Source: an uncultured Bacilli bacterium
GTDB taxonomy: Bacteria > Bacillota_I > Bacilli_A > RF39 > UBA660
Assembly (NCBI GenBank): GCA_944358375.1
Contig: CALVQT010000002.1
Coordinates: 62,001-126,000, forward strand
Length of the DNA: 64,000 bases
Direction of reading: 5' to 3'
Shown one piece after another: positions 18,738 to 27,968 of the stretch; position 1 is the first letter of the stretch; each line of letters begins with the position of its first letter. The translations under genes and the position numbers were made by a program. The notes under the pieces were generated by a model, which saw only the letters and a program-made list of their open reading frames with translations, ran no database searches and had not been told where the DNA came from.

Positions 18738-19739
18738 ATGAAAATAGATCAATTAATAAATTTAGGAGTAATACCACATGACATTCCTGACAATATTATT
18801 ATAAGTATATGTATTAATATTGGAATTACAAATTATAATAAAGATACTACTGTTTTCAATCAAACTCAATTAGAAAGATTATTATATTCAAAAGAATTAA
18901 ATGAATTTAAAACTAAATCTATTATATCCAATCAACATCAAAGTGTTATTGATAAATATACTGAACTTATAAATAATTATAAAAAAATTTTAAATGATAT
19001 AGCTGGTTTGCCAGAATTTGCAAGTGAACGAAATTCAATAAATAATTTAATTACAAATCTTACAACCGAAAGAGATAGTTATCAAAGAAGTGTTAATGGA
19101 TTTGGTTTAAATAATGTATCTCAATATTTTAATAATACTGCTAGTAATAAAGTGGAACAAGTATCTAATAATTTATTTAAACAAGCTGCACAAAGTAATG
19201 AACAACAAATGAATATAATTGATAATCAACTAAATAGATTATATAGAAAAGTAGATGTACTTAATAGTAATAATGGTAGAACTATTAGTGGTAAGTTAAA
19301 AAATAGTATTAGAATAAAGAAAACTTTATCACAAATAAATAGACTAAAAAATAAACAAGGAAGACTTAGAAATCATCAATCAAGAATAGTTGGATTAAAT
19401 ACCTCAATGTATGTTAATAAGATGAATAGAAAATTTGAAAAATATTTTAAAGAATTAAATCAAATTAATGATATGGTTGAAGATAAAAAATATTTAATTA
19501 GAGAACAAGAGGAAGTTAAAGTCGCACAACAAGAAGCAATGCAAGAACATGCATTACTACAGGCCAATATGCTTAATTCAAATATGTTTCAAAGAGCAAT
19601 TCTTAATGCTAAATCAAGAAAAAGTGATAAGCATTTAAAACAACTTCAAGAACATATTAGAAAATTACAAAATAAAATTGGTTCAGTTGATATTTCTCAA
19701 CAATATTCAGAAGTATTTAATAGAAATTATGCAAGATAA
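18738..19739 (+). CDS. Coiled-coil protein of unknown function
   Basis: The 333-residue protein has no signal peptide or membrane span. Most of it, from about residue 60 on, is helical, rich in Gln, Asn, Lys and Glu and has heptad-like spacing (for example NRLKNKQGRLRNHQSRIVGL and QLQEHIRKLQNKIGS). The N-terminus (MKIDQLINLGVIPHDIPDN) is more ordered. It follows the DUF1292 paralogue by 2 bases and ends at a shared bidirectional terminator. No family is recognised. Structural or nucleic-acid-binding roles are equally possible. Confidence 0.6.
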   Translation: MKIDQLINLGVIPHDIPDNIIISICINIGITNYNKDTTVFNQTQLERLLYSKELNEFKTKSIISNQHQSVIDKYTELINNYKKILNDIAGLPEFASERNSINNLITNLTTERDSYQRSVNGFGLNNVSQYFNNTASNKVEQVSNNLFKQAAQSNEQQMNIIDNQLNRLYRKVDVLNSNNGRTISGKLKNSIRIKKTLSQINRLKNKQGRLRNHQSRIVGLNTSMYVNKMNRKFEKYFKELNQINDMVEDKKYLIREQEEVKVAQQEAMQEHALLQANMLNSNMFQRAILNAKSRKSDKHLKQLQEHIRKLQNKIGSVDISQQYSEVFNRNYAR

Positions 19740-19768
19740 AAAATTGTATATGAATTATACAATTTTTT
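19739..19768. terminator. Bidirectional terminator between the coiled-coil gene and mgtE
   Basis: TTGTATA (19744-19750), loop TGAAT and TATACAA (19756-19762) form the stem. A-run and T-run flank it, so it works on both strands for the convergent genes. Confidence 0.85.
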
Positions 19769-21104
19769 ATATTATATTTAAAATAGAAGAAGCAATATTA
19801 AAGTATACAAATAAAGTAATAGCATCTACTAGTGTTGTAATAAATGGATTTGCAATTACAGTAGGATCAAGGCCTAATTTTTTAGCAAGTATTGGAAGTG
19901 AAGATCCTATTATTTTGGCAGCACATACAGTTATTATTAATGATAAACTTACTACAAATGATATAGATAGGCTAATATTATCAATAAATACTAGTTTTAA
20001 AAAACTTACTATCGAAAGAGTAATGCCTACTAATATAGATACTCTAAATTCTTTAAATATTACTTTTAATATATCTTTAAATTTGATATCATCTAATGAT
20101 AATGCACGTATAATAGTAGCAGATGATTGCCCACCTGCATTTCCACCAGTATTCATAAGCATTGGTATAAATGATGTTAATATTACATATGAACTAAGTG
20201 CAAGTTCGTAATGTTCTATTATTTTTCCAGTAAAAGCAGCGCTTATCATTAATATTAGTAACCAAGGAATTCTACTTTTAAATAAATCAAATACCGATAG
20301 TTTTAAATAAGATTTTTCTGTGGGAGTAATAGCCGCCATTTTTTCTATATCTTCAGTTGTCTCATCTTCTAAAATATCCATAATATCATCAATAGTAATA
20401 ATACCTACTAATTTATTTTCAGAGTCTACTACAGCTATACTAGTAAGATCATAATCTTTTATAATTCTAGCAACTTCTTCTTGATCGGTTGAAGTATTTA
20501 CAAAATTAATATCTGTATTCATTATTTCATTTAATGGAGTATTTTCATCATTTATAACTAAATCTTTTAATTTAATTTCGCCAACTAATTTTCTCTTTTT
20601 ATCTGTAATATAACAAGTGTCTATAATTTCTTTATCATCATATTCTTTTTTTATTTTTTTTAGTGCATCTTTAATAGAATTATATTCTTTAAAATCTAAA
20701 TATTCAACACTCATAATACTACCTGCTGAATTATCTTCATATTTAAGCAGTTGATTTATATTATGCCTAGTTTGTGGATTAACTTTACTTAAAAGCTTAT
20801 TTACAACATTAGCTGGCATTTCGTCAATTAAATCTGTGGCATCGTCTGAATACATATCATTTAATATACTAACTGCCTCAGAATCTGATAGTGAAGATAT
20901 AACTTGTCTTTCAGTATCTGTTTCTAAATATGCAAATACATCAGCAGCAATATCTTTAGGTAATAGTCTAAATATTTTTATTAATTCATTATGCGGCAAT
21001 TCTTCAAGTATTAAAGCTATATCAAATTCATTCATATTACTAAGTAATGCTTTAATTTTTGTATATTTTTTTTCTTCAATCAATTTTTCTATTCTATCTA
21101 GCAT
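19767..21104 (-). CDS. mgtE: Magnesium transporter MgtE
   Basis: MgtE is a dimeric Mg2+ channel gated by cytoplasmic Mg2+. The N-terminal helical domain (about residues 1-125) is followed by two CBS domains (about 130-255, with MSVEYLDF and TSIAVVDSENKLVGIITIDD). The C-terminal membrane domain has five spans and the pore signature MNTGGNAGGQSSATIIRALS. Total length 445 is normal. The start at 21104 is chosen because AGGTGG lies 8 bases upstream; the GTG codons further upstream are inside that site. No M-box riboswitch is visible in the 136 bases upstream. It is transcribed alone. Confidence 0.95.
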   Translation of the reverse strand: MLDRIEKLIEEKKYTKIKALLSNMNEFDIALILEELPHNELIKIFRLLPKDIAADVFAYLETDTERQVISSLSDSEAVSILNDMYSDDATDLIDEMPANVVNKLLSKVNPQTRHNINQLLKYEDNSAGSIMSVEYLDFKEYNSIKDALKKIKKEYDDKEIIDTCYITDKKRKLVGEIKLKDLVINDENTPLNEIMNTDINFVNTSTDQEEVARIIKDYDLTSIAVVDSENKLVGIITIDDIMDILEDETTEDIEKMAAITPTEKSYLKLSVFDLFKSRIPWLLILMISAAFTGKIIEHYELALSSYVILTSFIPMLMNTGGNAGGQSSATIIRALSLDDIKFKDILKVIFKEFRVSILVGITLSIVSFLKLVFIDNISLSISFVVSLSLIITVCAAKIIGSSLPILAKKLGLDPTVIANPFITTLVDAITLFVYFNIASSILNII

Positions 21105-21240
21105 ATCATTCACCACCTATTTCTAGTAGATTATACTACAAATATAATAAAATGTGTAAATAAAATTAAAAAATATATTAAATATACCATATTTTTAGTA
21201 TAATGAAATAGAAGAAGTATTTTAGATTGGAGAATTATAT

Positions 21241-21942
21241 ATGAAAAATGATTTACCTGTTCATGTTGGAATAATTATGGATGGTAATGGTAGATGGGCT
21301 ACAAGGCAAGGATTGAAAAGAACTGATGGACATTTAGCTGGATATAAAAGATTAAAGAAAATAGCCTTTTATATATTAAATCGAGGTATTAAATATTTAA
21401 GTGTATTTGCTTTTTCAACTGAAAACTTTAAAAGATCAAAAGAAGAAGTAAATTATTTAATGGATTTATTTGTTAAAGCATTTAAGAGTGATGAAAATTT
21501 TTTTTTAAAAAATGATATTAAAGTTGTTTTTTCGGGTAGGAAAGAACCTCTTAGTGATAAGGTTTATAATATTATGAAAAGAATAGAAGAAAATACTAAA
21601 GACTGTAAAAAGGGAATATTTAATATTTGTTTAAATTATGGTGGTCAATCTGAAATAGTAGATGCATGTAAAAAAATTGCTTTATTAGTCAAAGATGGTT
21701 CATTAGATGTAAATAATATAAATACTGAAACATTTTATAAATATTTATATAATGATTTACCAGCAATTGACTTATTAATTAGAACTAGTGGTGAAATTAG
21801 AATAAGTAATTTTATGCTATATAGTATTAGCTATTCAGAATTATATTTTACAAGTACTTGTTTTCCAGATTTTGATGAAAAAGAATTTGATAAGGCATTG
21901 CTTGATTATCAAAATAGAAATATTACTAAAGGAAAAGCATAA
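21241..21942 (+). CDS. uppS: Undecaprenyl diphosphate synthase (cis-prenyltransferase)
   Basis: UppS extends farnesyl diphosphate with eight isoprene units to make the lipid carrier for wall synthesis. HVGIIMDGNGRWATRQG gives the catalytic Asp and P-loop, FAFSTENFKRSKEEV follows, and the C-terminal LLIRTSGEIRISNF and YSELYFTSTCFPDF blocks are present. Two family positions differ from common forms (GEIRI for GEQRI). Length 233 is normal to slightly short. A TATAAT at 21199-21204 may be its -10. cdsA, which often follows, is absent; a convergent prenyl synthase gene follows instead. Confidence 0.95.
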   Translation: MKNDLPVHVGIIMDGNGRWATRQGLKRTDGHLAGYKRLKKIAFYILNRGIKYLSVFAFSTENFKRSKEEVNYLMDLFVKAFKSDENFFLKNDIKVVFSGRKEPLSDKVYNIMKRIEENTKDCKKGIFNICLNYGGQSEIVDACKKIALLVKDGSLDVNNINTETFYKYLYNDLPAIDLLIRTSGEIRISNFMLYSISYSELYFTSTCFPDFDEKEFDKALLDYQNRNITKGKA

Positions 21943-21970
21943 AAAAATTGAAGTTTTCTTCAATTTTTAT
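21941..21970. terminator. Bidirectional terminator between uppS and the polyprenyl synthase
   Basis: AATTGAAG (21946-21953), loop TTTT and CTTCAATT (21958-21965), flanked by A-run and T-run, form a short strong hairpin that serves both convergent genes. Confidence 0.85.
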
Positions 21971-23325
21971 TTTTCACGAATATTTAAGTAAGTTATAAAT
22001 CCAAATAAAATATTTTTAATATTAGAATTAATGTTTAATTTTTTTAAGTCGTTAATAGCAACATTTGTTAATTCATCTATTTTATTATTAGCATATTCTA
22101 ATGAACCTGATTCTATTATAATATTTTGCAAATTTTTAATATCATTATCACTTAATTCTTTTTTGCCGTAATATTTAATTAATTCTGTATAATATTTTGG
22201 TTTATTGATTTTTATATATGAATATAAAATAGTTTGTTTAAATTCTTTTATATCTGATGAGGAAGATTTACCAATAGTTTTAATATTACTAAAAATACCA
22301 AGTATATCATCTTTAATTTGAAAAGATATTCCAATATTCATAAGTATTTTTTCTATTTTAGAAAATTTAATTTTATCTTTTATATTACCTAAAATCATAC
22401 CAAGACAAAATGGTCCAATAATTGAATAATAAGCAGTTTTTAATTTATATATTTCTAAAATATCATTTTCTTTTAAATTATTTTTAATATTATTTTTCTC
22501 TACATATGGTAGGTAAACATCTAATATTTCACCTTTAATAGTATTTATTACTATATCATTATAATAATCTAATAATTTAGAAAAATTTTTATTATTTTTA
22601 TATGAATTTATGATTAATTTATTTGTAAAATAAAATCCTAAATCTCCAATACATAATGCTAAATTTTCAGGGGTGTTATCTTTATTTTTAAATTTATTAA
22701 ATTCTTTTTTATATGTAGATTGAATAGTATCTTTCCCTCTTCTTAAGTGTGCATTATCAATAATATCATCATGTATTAATATTGATGTTTGAAATGTTTC
22801 ATAGGCTAAAGATAAATTTATTGATTTATTATCTTTTTCGCCACTTAATTTATATCCTAAATCAATTAAACATCCTCTTATAAATTTACCATCACAATTA
22901 ATGTTTATTAATTTATTAATAGCATCTTTTATAAATGTATTATCATTTTCATTTATTAGGGTTTCATTATATTTTTTAATTTTATCATTTAAAATTAAAG
23001 ATTGTTTTTTATAGTAAATTATAAATTTAAGTAAATTAGAAAATTCATACATTTTATTTATTAAATGAGTTTTGCTAGTAGTAAAACCAATATTTAAATT
23101 TTTAAATTTTTTTTCTTTTATATAATTATAAAAATCATTTATATTTGAAAATAAATATGATTTTTTTTGTATTTTTAGACATTCATTATAAAGATATTTA
23201 TCATCTTTACTATCTACTATAATAAACATAACATTTACCTTTTTAGCTAAATTTAAAGAACTTTTAATTATATATTTTTCATTTTTGTTATCAACAATAT
23301 TAAATATTTTTGGATAATTTATCAA
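21967..23325 (-). CDS. Polyprenyl diphosphate synthase with an N-terminal IspH-like remnant domain
   Basis: The C-terminal part (about residues 125-452) is a trans-prenyl synthase: the first aspartate motif DDIID (186-190) is followed by NAHLRRG, and the second is DDILG in FQIKDDILGIF. It joins isopentenyl units to make a medium or long prenyl diphosphate, perhaps for menaquinone or as the UppS primer. Residues 5-100 do not belong to this family. They line up with the last third of IspH: IFNIVDNKNE against the ATTNRQE region, MFIIVDSK against VLVVGSK and IGFTTSKTHLI against VGVTAGASAP. The cluster cysteine and catalytic residues are lost. The start is TTG with an AGAGGTG site. An extended -10 (TATAAT, 23348-23353, minus strand) lies upstream. 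Confidence 0.85.
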   Translation of the reverse strand: MINYPKIFNIVDNKNEKYIIKSSLNLAKKVNVMFIIVDSKDDKYLYNECLKIQKKSYLFSNINDFYNYIKEKKFKNLNIGFTTSKTHLINKMYEFSNLLKFIIYYKKQSLILNDKIKKYNETLINENDNTFIKDAINKLININCDGKFIRGCLIDLGYKLSGEKDNKSINLSLAYETFQTSILIHDDIIDNAHLRRGKDTIQSTYKKEFNKFKNKDNTPENLALCIGDLGFYFTNKLIINSYKNNKNFSKLLDYYNDIVINTIKGEILDVYLPYVEKNNIKNNLKENDILEIYKLKTAYYSIIGPFCLGMILGNIKDKIKFSKIEKILMNIGISFQIKDDILGIFSNIKTIGKSSSSDIKEFKQTILYSYIKINKPKYYTELIKYYGKKELSDNDIKNLQNIIIESGSLEYANNKIDELTNVAINDLKKLNINSNIKNILFGFITYLNIREK

Positions 23326-23362
23326 AGATTATCACCTCTTATTAAAAATTATAACATATTTA

Positions 23363-23391
23363 TTGTTATATTAATTAAATTTTGATAGAAT
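23363..23391 (+). promoter_or_regulatory. Promoter of the ireB-ruvX operon
   Basis: TTGTTA (23363-23368), 17 bases and TAGAAT (23386-23391) with TGA in front form an extended -10 promoter. It lies back to back with the promoter of the prenyl synthase. Confidence 0.7.
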
Positions 23392-23413
23392 TATTTTAAA
23401 GGAAGTGAAGCAT

Positions 23414-23662
23414 ATGGAAATAAAAGAGACTACTGTGGTGGATTCTAATGAAATTAAAAGCGAAAATATAAGAGAAATTATAATTAGTATATGTAATGAT
23501 TTAGAAGAAAATGGTTATAATTCTATAAAACAAATAGTTGCATATTTAATTAGTGGGGATCCAGGATATATATCTAGTTATAAAGAGTGCAGAAATAGGA
23601 TTCTTAGATTAGAAAGAGAAGAAATACTAGAAACAATTCTAACTGGTTTTATTAAAAGATGA
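23414..23662 (+). CDS. ireB: IreB family regulatory phosphoprotein (DUF965)
   Basis: IreB-type proteins are small substrates of the PASTA kinase IreK/PrkC and modulate cell-wall stress tolerance. The signature is clear: EENGYNSIKQIVAYLISGDP, GYISSYKECRNRILRLERE and the ending ILETILTGFIKR. Thr residues near the N-terminus (ETTVVD) match the reported phosphorylation region. Start 23414 is preferred, with AAAGGAAG about 8 bases upstream; an earlier GTG at 23405 is part of that site. It overlaps ruvX by 4 bases. No IreK kinase gene is in the window. Confidence 0.9.
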   Translation: MEIKETTVVDSNEIKSENIREIIISICNDLEENGYNSIKQIVAYLISGDPGYISSYKECRNRILRLEREEILETILTGFIKR

Positions 23663-24081
23663 TATATTTAGGACTTGATTATGGAAGCCATACTCTTGGA
23701 TTATCAATTAGTGATAGAACATCAACAATTGCAACTTCCTTAGATATTTTAAGATATAAAAATATGGATGAACTATTAGATAAACTTGATATTGTTGTTT
23801 ATAATAGAAAAGTAGATGCTTTTGTACTTGGAAACCCACTTAATCTTGATGGCAGTATTTCAAAAAGAACTGAAGAGACAATAATATTTAAAAAAATATT
23901 AGAAGATCGATATAATAAAAAAGTATTTCTACAAGATGAAAGATTATCAACTGTTGAAGCACAAAAGATGCTTATTAATAATAATACTAAAAGAAAAAAT
24001 AGAAAAAAAGTAATAGATAAAATAGCTGCGACTATTATTTTACAGGGGTTTTTAGATAGGAGTAAAAATAGTGAAGGATAA
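23659..24081 (+). CDS. ruvX: Putative pre-16S rRNA nuclease / Holliday junction resolvase-like protein (YqgF)
   Basis: YqgF/RuvX has an RNase H-like fold and is implicated in 16S rRNA 5'-end maturation. The start YLGLDYGSHTLGLSISD holds the first catalytic Asp. The middle reads FVLGNPLNLDGSISKRTEE, and QDERLSTVEAQKMLI and DKIAATIILQGFLD close the fold. At 140 residues it has the normal length. ATG overlaps the ireB stop and its end overlaps yrzB by 11 bases, so the three genes are translationally coupled. Confidence 0.92.
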   Translation: MIYLGLDYGSHTLGLSISDRTSTIATSLDILRYKNMDELLDKLDIVVYNRKVDAFVLGNPLNLDGSISKRTEETIIFKKILEDRYNKKVFLQDERLSTVEAQKMLINNNTKRKNRKKVIDKIAATIILQGFLDRSKNSEG

Positions 24082-24334
24082 TTATATTATTTTAAAAAAT
24101 TCAAGTGGCAAAACAAAAGAATATAGAATATTGCTTAATATAGAAGATACAAATAATGATGTAAATTATCTTGTATATACTAATGATATAAAAGATAATG
24201 ATGGCAAATTAAAAATTTATGCATCAACATATGTGCTTAGTGATAAGGGAAATATGACTAAGTTTAGGCCAGTGGAAATGAAAGAAGAATTTGATTTTAT
24301 TGAAAAAATATTAAATTCGTTAGTAGAAAAATAG
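24071..24334 (+). CDS. yrzB: DUF1292 (YrzB) protein
   Basis: An 87-residue protein in the position of YrzB, directly after ruvX and before mltG, as in Bacillus. The beta-rich pattern with NYLVYTNDIKDNDGKLKIYA and the terminal FDFIEKILNSLVEK fits DUF1292. The family's job is unknown. The start codon is GTG, inside the end of ruvX. A distant paralogue lies at 18478. Confidence 0.8.
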   Translation: MKDNYIILKNSSGKTKEYRILLNIEDTNNDVNYLVYTNDIKDNDGKLKIYASTYVLSDKGNMTKFRPVEMKEEFDFIEKILNSLVEK

Positions 24335-24344
24335 AAAGGTTATT

Positions 24345-25433
24345 ATGACTAAAAAAGTATTAAATATAAAAAAAATAATATTATTTATAATTTTACTTAT
24401 AATATTAATGATTACATCTTTAATTAGCACTTACCTTTTTTTAATATCTTCAGTAAGTAAAGAGGGTAAATCTATTAATATATATATAGAAGAGGGAAGT
24501 TCTTATTCTTCAATAGCAACAATGTTGAAAGAAAAAGGCTTAATTAGATCTTCTTTTGTATATAAGATATATATAAAATTAAATGAGCCAACAAATCAAT
24601 TAGAATATGGCAACTATGTATTAAAAACTAATTATACTATAGAAGAAATAATATCTATGCTTGAAAAAGGTAGTGTTAATCTTGCTGATACTATTAGCGT
24701 AACTTTTATTGAAGGCAAAAATATGAGACACTTTATTAAAAATATAACTGAAAAGTTTAATATAACTTCTGATGAAATATTAAATAAACTAAATGATGAT
24801 TCTTATCTTGATATTCTTATAGATGATTACTGGTTTTTGAGTGATGAAATAAAGAATAATGAGATTTATTATCCTCTTGAAGGATATTTATTTCCAGACA
24901 CTTATGAATTTTATACATCAGCTGATATAGATGATATATTTAGAAAATTATTAGATGAAATGGGTAATAATTTAGAATCATATAAAGGAGAAATAGAAAA
25001 AAGTGGTAAAACAATTCATGAAATATTAACATTATCATCTATTGTTGAATTAGAGGGTGTTAGTAGTGAGGATAGAAAATCTATTGCAGGAGTTTTTAAT
25101 AATAGATTAAATGATAATTGGTCTTTAGGAAGTGATCCTACTACTTATTATGCTGAGAAGATAGATGATAATATAAGAGATTTAAAACAGAGTGAACTTG
25201 ATGAGTGTAATGCATATAATACTCGTAGTTCTTGTATGCAAGGAAAGTTACCAGTCGGGCCAATATGCAATCCATCATTAGACTCAATAATTGCAACAAT
25301 AGAACCAGAAAAAAATGATTATTACTATTTTGTTGCTGATAAAAATGGAAAAAATTATTTTAATAAAACAGAAGCAGAACACAATAAAACGATAAATGAA
25401 TTGAAAAGTGAAGGATTATGGATAACATATTAG
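24345..25433 (+). CDS. mltG: Endolytic murein transglycosylase MltG
   Basis: MltG cleaves nascent glycan strands at the membrane and sets strand length. It has one N-terminal membrane span (about residues 8-35), a LysM-like region (EEGSSYSSIATMLKEKGLI) and the YceG catalytic domain. The catalytic glutamate is probably in LSSIVELEGVSSEDRKSIAG, followed by VFNNRL, SDPTTYYA and LPVGPICNPSLDSI. Length 362 is normal. It follows yrzB closely and overlaps the methyltransferase gene by 16 bases. Confidence 0.93.
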   Translation: MTKKVLNIKKIILFIILLIILMITSLISTYLFLISSVSKEGKSINIYIEEGSSYSSIATMLKEKGLIRSSFVYKIYIKLNEPTNQLEYGNYVLKTNYTIEEIISMLEKGSVNLADTISVTFIEGKNMRHFIKNITEKFNITSDEILNKLNDDSYLDILIDDYWFLSDEIKNNEIYYPLEGYLFPDTYEFYTSADIDDIFRKLLDEMGNNLESYKGEIEKSGKTIHEILTLSSIVELEGVSSEDRKSIAGVFNNRLNDNWSLGSDPTTYYAEKIDDNIRDLKQSELDECNAYNTRSSCMQGKLPVGPICNPSLDSIIATIEPEKNDYYYFVADKNGKNYFNKTEAEHNKTINELKSEGLWITY

Positions 25434-26008
25434 ATTTAATTGAAAAAATAAGAATTTATGGAACTATAAATAAAGTACCTATTATGAGTAAGGAAACAAT
25501 AGATACAATAAATAATATAATTAATAAGAATAGTTTTAATAGTATATTAGAAATAGGAACAGCAATAGCATATTCTACAATTAATTTTGCTAATAATAAA
25601 AATATTAAAAAAATAACAAGTATAGAAAGAGATGAAGAAAGATATATAATAGCCATTTCAAATGTAAAAAAAAGTAAACTATCAAATATAGAATTAATAT
25701 ATGCGGATGCTTTAAAAATTGACATTAAACAAAAATATGATTTAATAATTATAGATGCAGCTAAAGCTCAAAATATTAATTTTTTTAATAAATATAAGAA
25801 TAATCTAAATGAAAATGGAATAATAATTATAGATAATTTACAATTTCATGGTTTTGTTGGTAATAGCAGTAAAATTAAAAGTAAAAATTTAAGGCAATTA
25901 GTTCAAAAAATAGAAAAGTTTATAGATTTTTTAAATAATAATGATGAGTATGATGTTAAATATATTGAAGTAGGTGATAGATTAGGAGTATGCAAAAAGA
26001 AAAAATAA
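25418..26008 (+). CDS. trmR: SAM-dependent O-methyltransferase, TrmR-type (tRNA 5-hydroxyuridine methyltransferase)
   Basis: The 196-residue protein has the class I methyltransferase fold: ILEIGTAIAYSTINFA (SAM motif I), ITSIERDEERY, YDLIIIDAAK and IIIDNLQFHG. In Bacillus the gene at this place, between mltG and the U32 pair, is TrmR (YrrM), which methylates 5-hydroxyuridine at tRNA position 34. The gene order mltG-trmR-U32-U32-greA is the same here, supporting the call. It overlaps mltG and the next gene by 16 and 19 bases. Confidence 0.82.
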   Translation: MDNILDLIEKIRIYGTINKVPIMSKETIDTINNIINKNSFNSILEIGTAIAYSTINFANNKNIKKITSIERDEERYIIAISNVKKSKLSNIELIYADALKIDIKQKYDLIIIDAAKAQNINFFNKYKNNLNENGIIIIDNLQFHGFVGNSSKIKSKNLRQLVQKIEKFIDFLNNNDEYDVKYIEVGDRLGVCKKKK

Positions 26009-26796
26009 TATTACCAAATAATAAAGATTTAAAAATATATAAAAAGTATAATATAAATACTTTTTTATTGCCTTTAAAAAATTATAGTATAGGTTTTAAT
26101 GTTTATTTTAATATAGAAGAAATTAATTCATTAAGTGAGAAATATAATATATTTATATTAGTTAATAAATTTATGCATAAAGACATATATGAATTTAATA
26201 AAATATATAATAAATTTAATAAAAATATTAAATTTATTGTTGAAGATATAGGCTTATTAGAAATAATTGATAAAGATAGAGTAGTATTATATGAAAATCA
26301 TATATTGTCTAATTATAAATCTATTAACTATTTAAATAGTATTGGTTATAAAAATGTGGTTATTAATAATGATTTAACTATAAAAGAATTAATAGAAATA
26401 CAAGATAAAACAAATAGTGAATTATATTATTTTTATATTTCAAAAAATATGTTAATGTATTCAAGAAGAAATTTAGTTTCTAATTATAATAAATATTTTA
26501 ATAATAATAAAGATGATTTAAAATATATAGTTAAAGAAAAAATAAGTAAACAAATTATTGAAGTAACTGAAGAAGATGGCGGAAGTGTAATAAGATACAA
26601 TAAAATATTTTGTGCTTCTAAATATTTAACTAAATTGAATAAATTAAATTTAATTATTGATTTTACTGATATTGATGATATTAATAAACAAATGATACTT
26701 GAAAATATTGATAATGAAAATTTATATAATTTAATAGATAGTGATTATTATTTTTTGGAAAACGAAATTAAATATAAAGTGGGTGATATTAAATGA
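25990..26796 (+). CDS. Peptidase U32-family protein, TrhP1/YrrN-like
   Basis: The 268-residue protein resembles a shortened U32 barrel: FNVYFNIEEINSL, FIVEDIGLLEII, a YKNVVINNDLTIKEL segment and NMLMYSRRNLVSNY. It lacks the four iron-sulfur cysteines found in the downstream homologue. In Bacillus, YrrN and YrrO at this locus act in forming 5-hydroxyuridine in tRNA. This copy is therefore probably the accessory partner. It overlaps trmR by 19 bases and the next gene by 4. Lys/Asn/Ile content is very high, and the sequence is more divergent than its neighbour. Confidence 0.7.
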   Translation: MQKEKIILPNNKDLKIYKKYNINTFLLPLKNYSIGFNVYFNIEEINSLSEKYNIFILVNKFMHKDIYEFNKIYNKFNKNIKFIVEDIGLLEIIDKDRVVLYENHILSNYKSINYLNSIGYKNVVINNDLTIKELIEIQDKTNSELYYFYISKNMLMYSRRNLVSNYNKYFNNNKDDLKYIVKEKISKQIIEVTEEDGGSVIRYNKIFCASKYLTKLNKLNLIIDFTDIDDINKQMILENIDNENLYNLIDSDYYFLENEIKYKVGDIK

Positions 26797-27968
26797 AATA
26801 TGAATTATTATTACCTGCTGGTGACTTGGAAAAGTTAAAAATTGCTATGATATATGGTGCAGATAGTGTATATATTGGCGGTTGTAAGTTTAGTTTAAGA
26901 GCAAATGCTAATAATTTTACTTTAGATGAAATATCACAAGCAGTAAAATTTGCACATAAATTAAATAAAAAAGTATATGTAACTGTTAATATGATATTTC
27001 ATAACGAAGATATTGAAGAATTAGATGAATATCTACTAGCTCTTGATAAAATTGGTATAGATTCATATATAATAAGTGATTTTGCAGTTATTGAAACTAT
27101 TAAAAGACTTAATATTAAGACTCCATTTTTTATATCGACTCAAAAATCTATAACAAATGCATATGCTGCTAAATTTTATAAAGATCTAGGAGCATATAAA
27201 GTAGTGCTCGCAAGAGAATGTTCTAAAGAAGACATAATTGATATTAAGAAGAATGTCGATGTTGAAATAGAAATATTTATTCATGGAGCAATGTGTACAA
27301 GTTATAGTGGCCGTTGTGTTATGTCAAATTATATATCACATAGAGATTCAAATAGAGGGGGATGTTCTCAAGTATGTAGGTTCTCCTTTGATAATAATAC
27401 AGATAATGTATATGCAATCTCTTCTAAAGATTTGAATATGATAGATTATATATCTGATATGATGGATATTGGAATTGAATCATATAAAGTAGAAGGTAGA
27501 ATGAAAAGTATGTACTATATAGCAACAGTAGCTAATGCATATAGAACTATAATGGATAAAAAAATAAATAACACTTTAACACAAGAAGACATAAATTATT
27601 ATAAAAAAGTACTAAATAGAGTATCTAATAGAGAAAATATAGCGCAATTTTATAATAATGTGCCACATGAAGAGGGACAATACTATTCAGGAAGACAAGA
27701 AATTAGCAATCAAGATTTTTTAGGATTAGTTTTATCATATGATAAAACTATATCTACTGCCTTAATAGAACAAAGAAATAAGTTTAGTGTTGGTGATATA
27801 GTGGAAATTTTTGGTCCAAATACCAAAGTACAAGAATTTAAAATAAATTCTATAATTAATGAAGATAATGTTAAGTGTGATAGTGCTTCACACGCTCAAG
27901 AAAAAGTTAAAATATATATACCATTTGAAGTACATAAAAATGATATTATGAGAGTTAAAATTTCTTGA
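26793..27968 (+). CDS. trhP: Peptidase U32-family tRNA hydroxylation protein, TrhP2/YrrO-like
   Basis: U32 proteins of this type use an iron-sulfur cluster and prephenate in making 5-hydroxyuridine at tRNA position 34; they are not peptidases in practice. The start YELLLPAGDLEKLKIAMIYG and ADSVYIGG are typical. The cysteines occur as MCTSYSGRCVMS and GGCSQVCR around residues 168-200. YKVEGRMKSMYYIA and the beta-barrel C-terminus complete the family pattern. At 391 residues it is full length. The greA promoter overlaps its stop codon. Confidence 0.88.
   Translation: MKYELLLPAGDLEKLKIAMIYGADSVYIGGCKFSLRANANNFTLDEISQAVKFAHKLNKKVYVTVNMIFHNEDIEELDEYLLALDKIGIDSYIISDFAVIETIKRLNIKTPFFISTQKSITNAYAAKFYKDLGAYKVVLARECSKEDIIDIKKNVDVEIEIFIHGAMCTSYSGRCVMSNYISHRDSNRGGCSQVCRFSFDNNTDNVYAISSKDLNMIDYISDMMDIGIESYKVEGRMKSMYYIATVANAYRTIMDKKINNTLTQEDINYYKKVLNRVSNRENIAQFYNNVPHEEGQYYSGRQEISNQDFLGLVLSYDKTISTALIEQRNKFSVGDIVEIFGPNTKVQEFKINSIINEDNVKCDSASHAQEKVKIYIPFEVHKNDIMRVKIS

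Noticed and set aside
19678..20211. Plus-strand open frame of 177 codons over the end of mgtE
   Set aside because: It is antisense to the conserved pore region of MgtE and crosses a bidirectional terminator.
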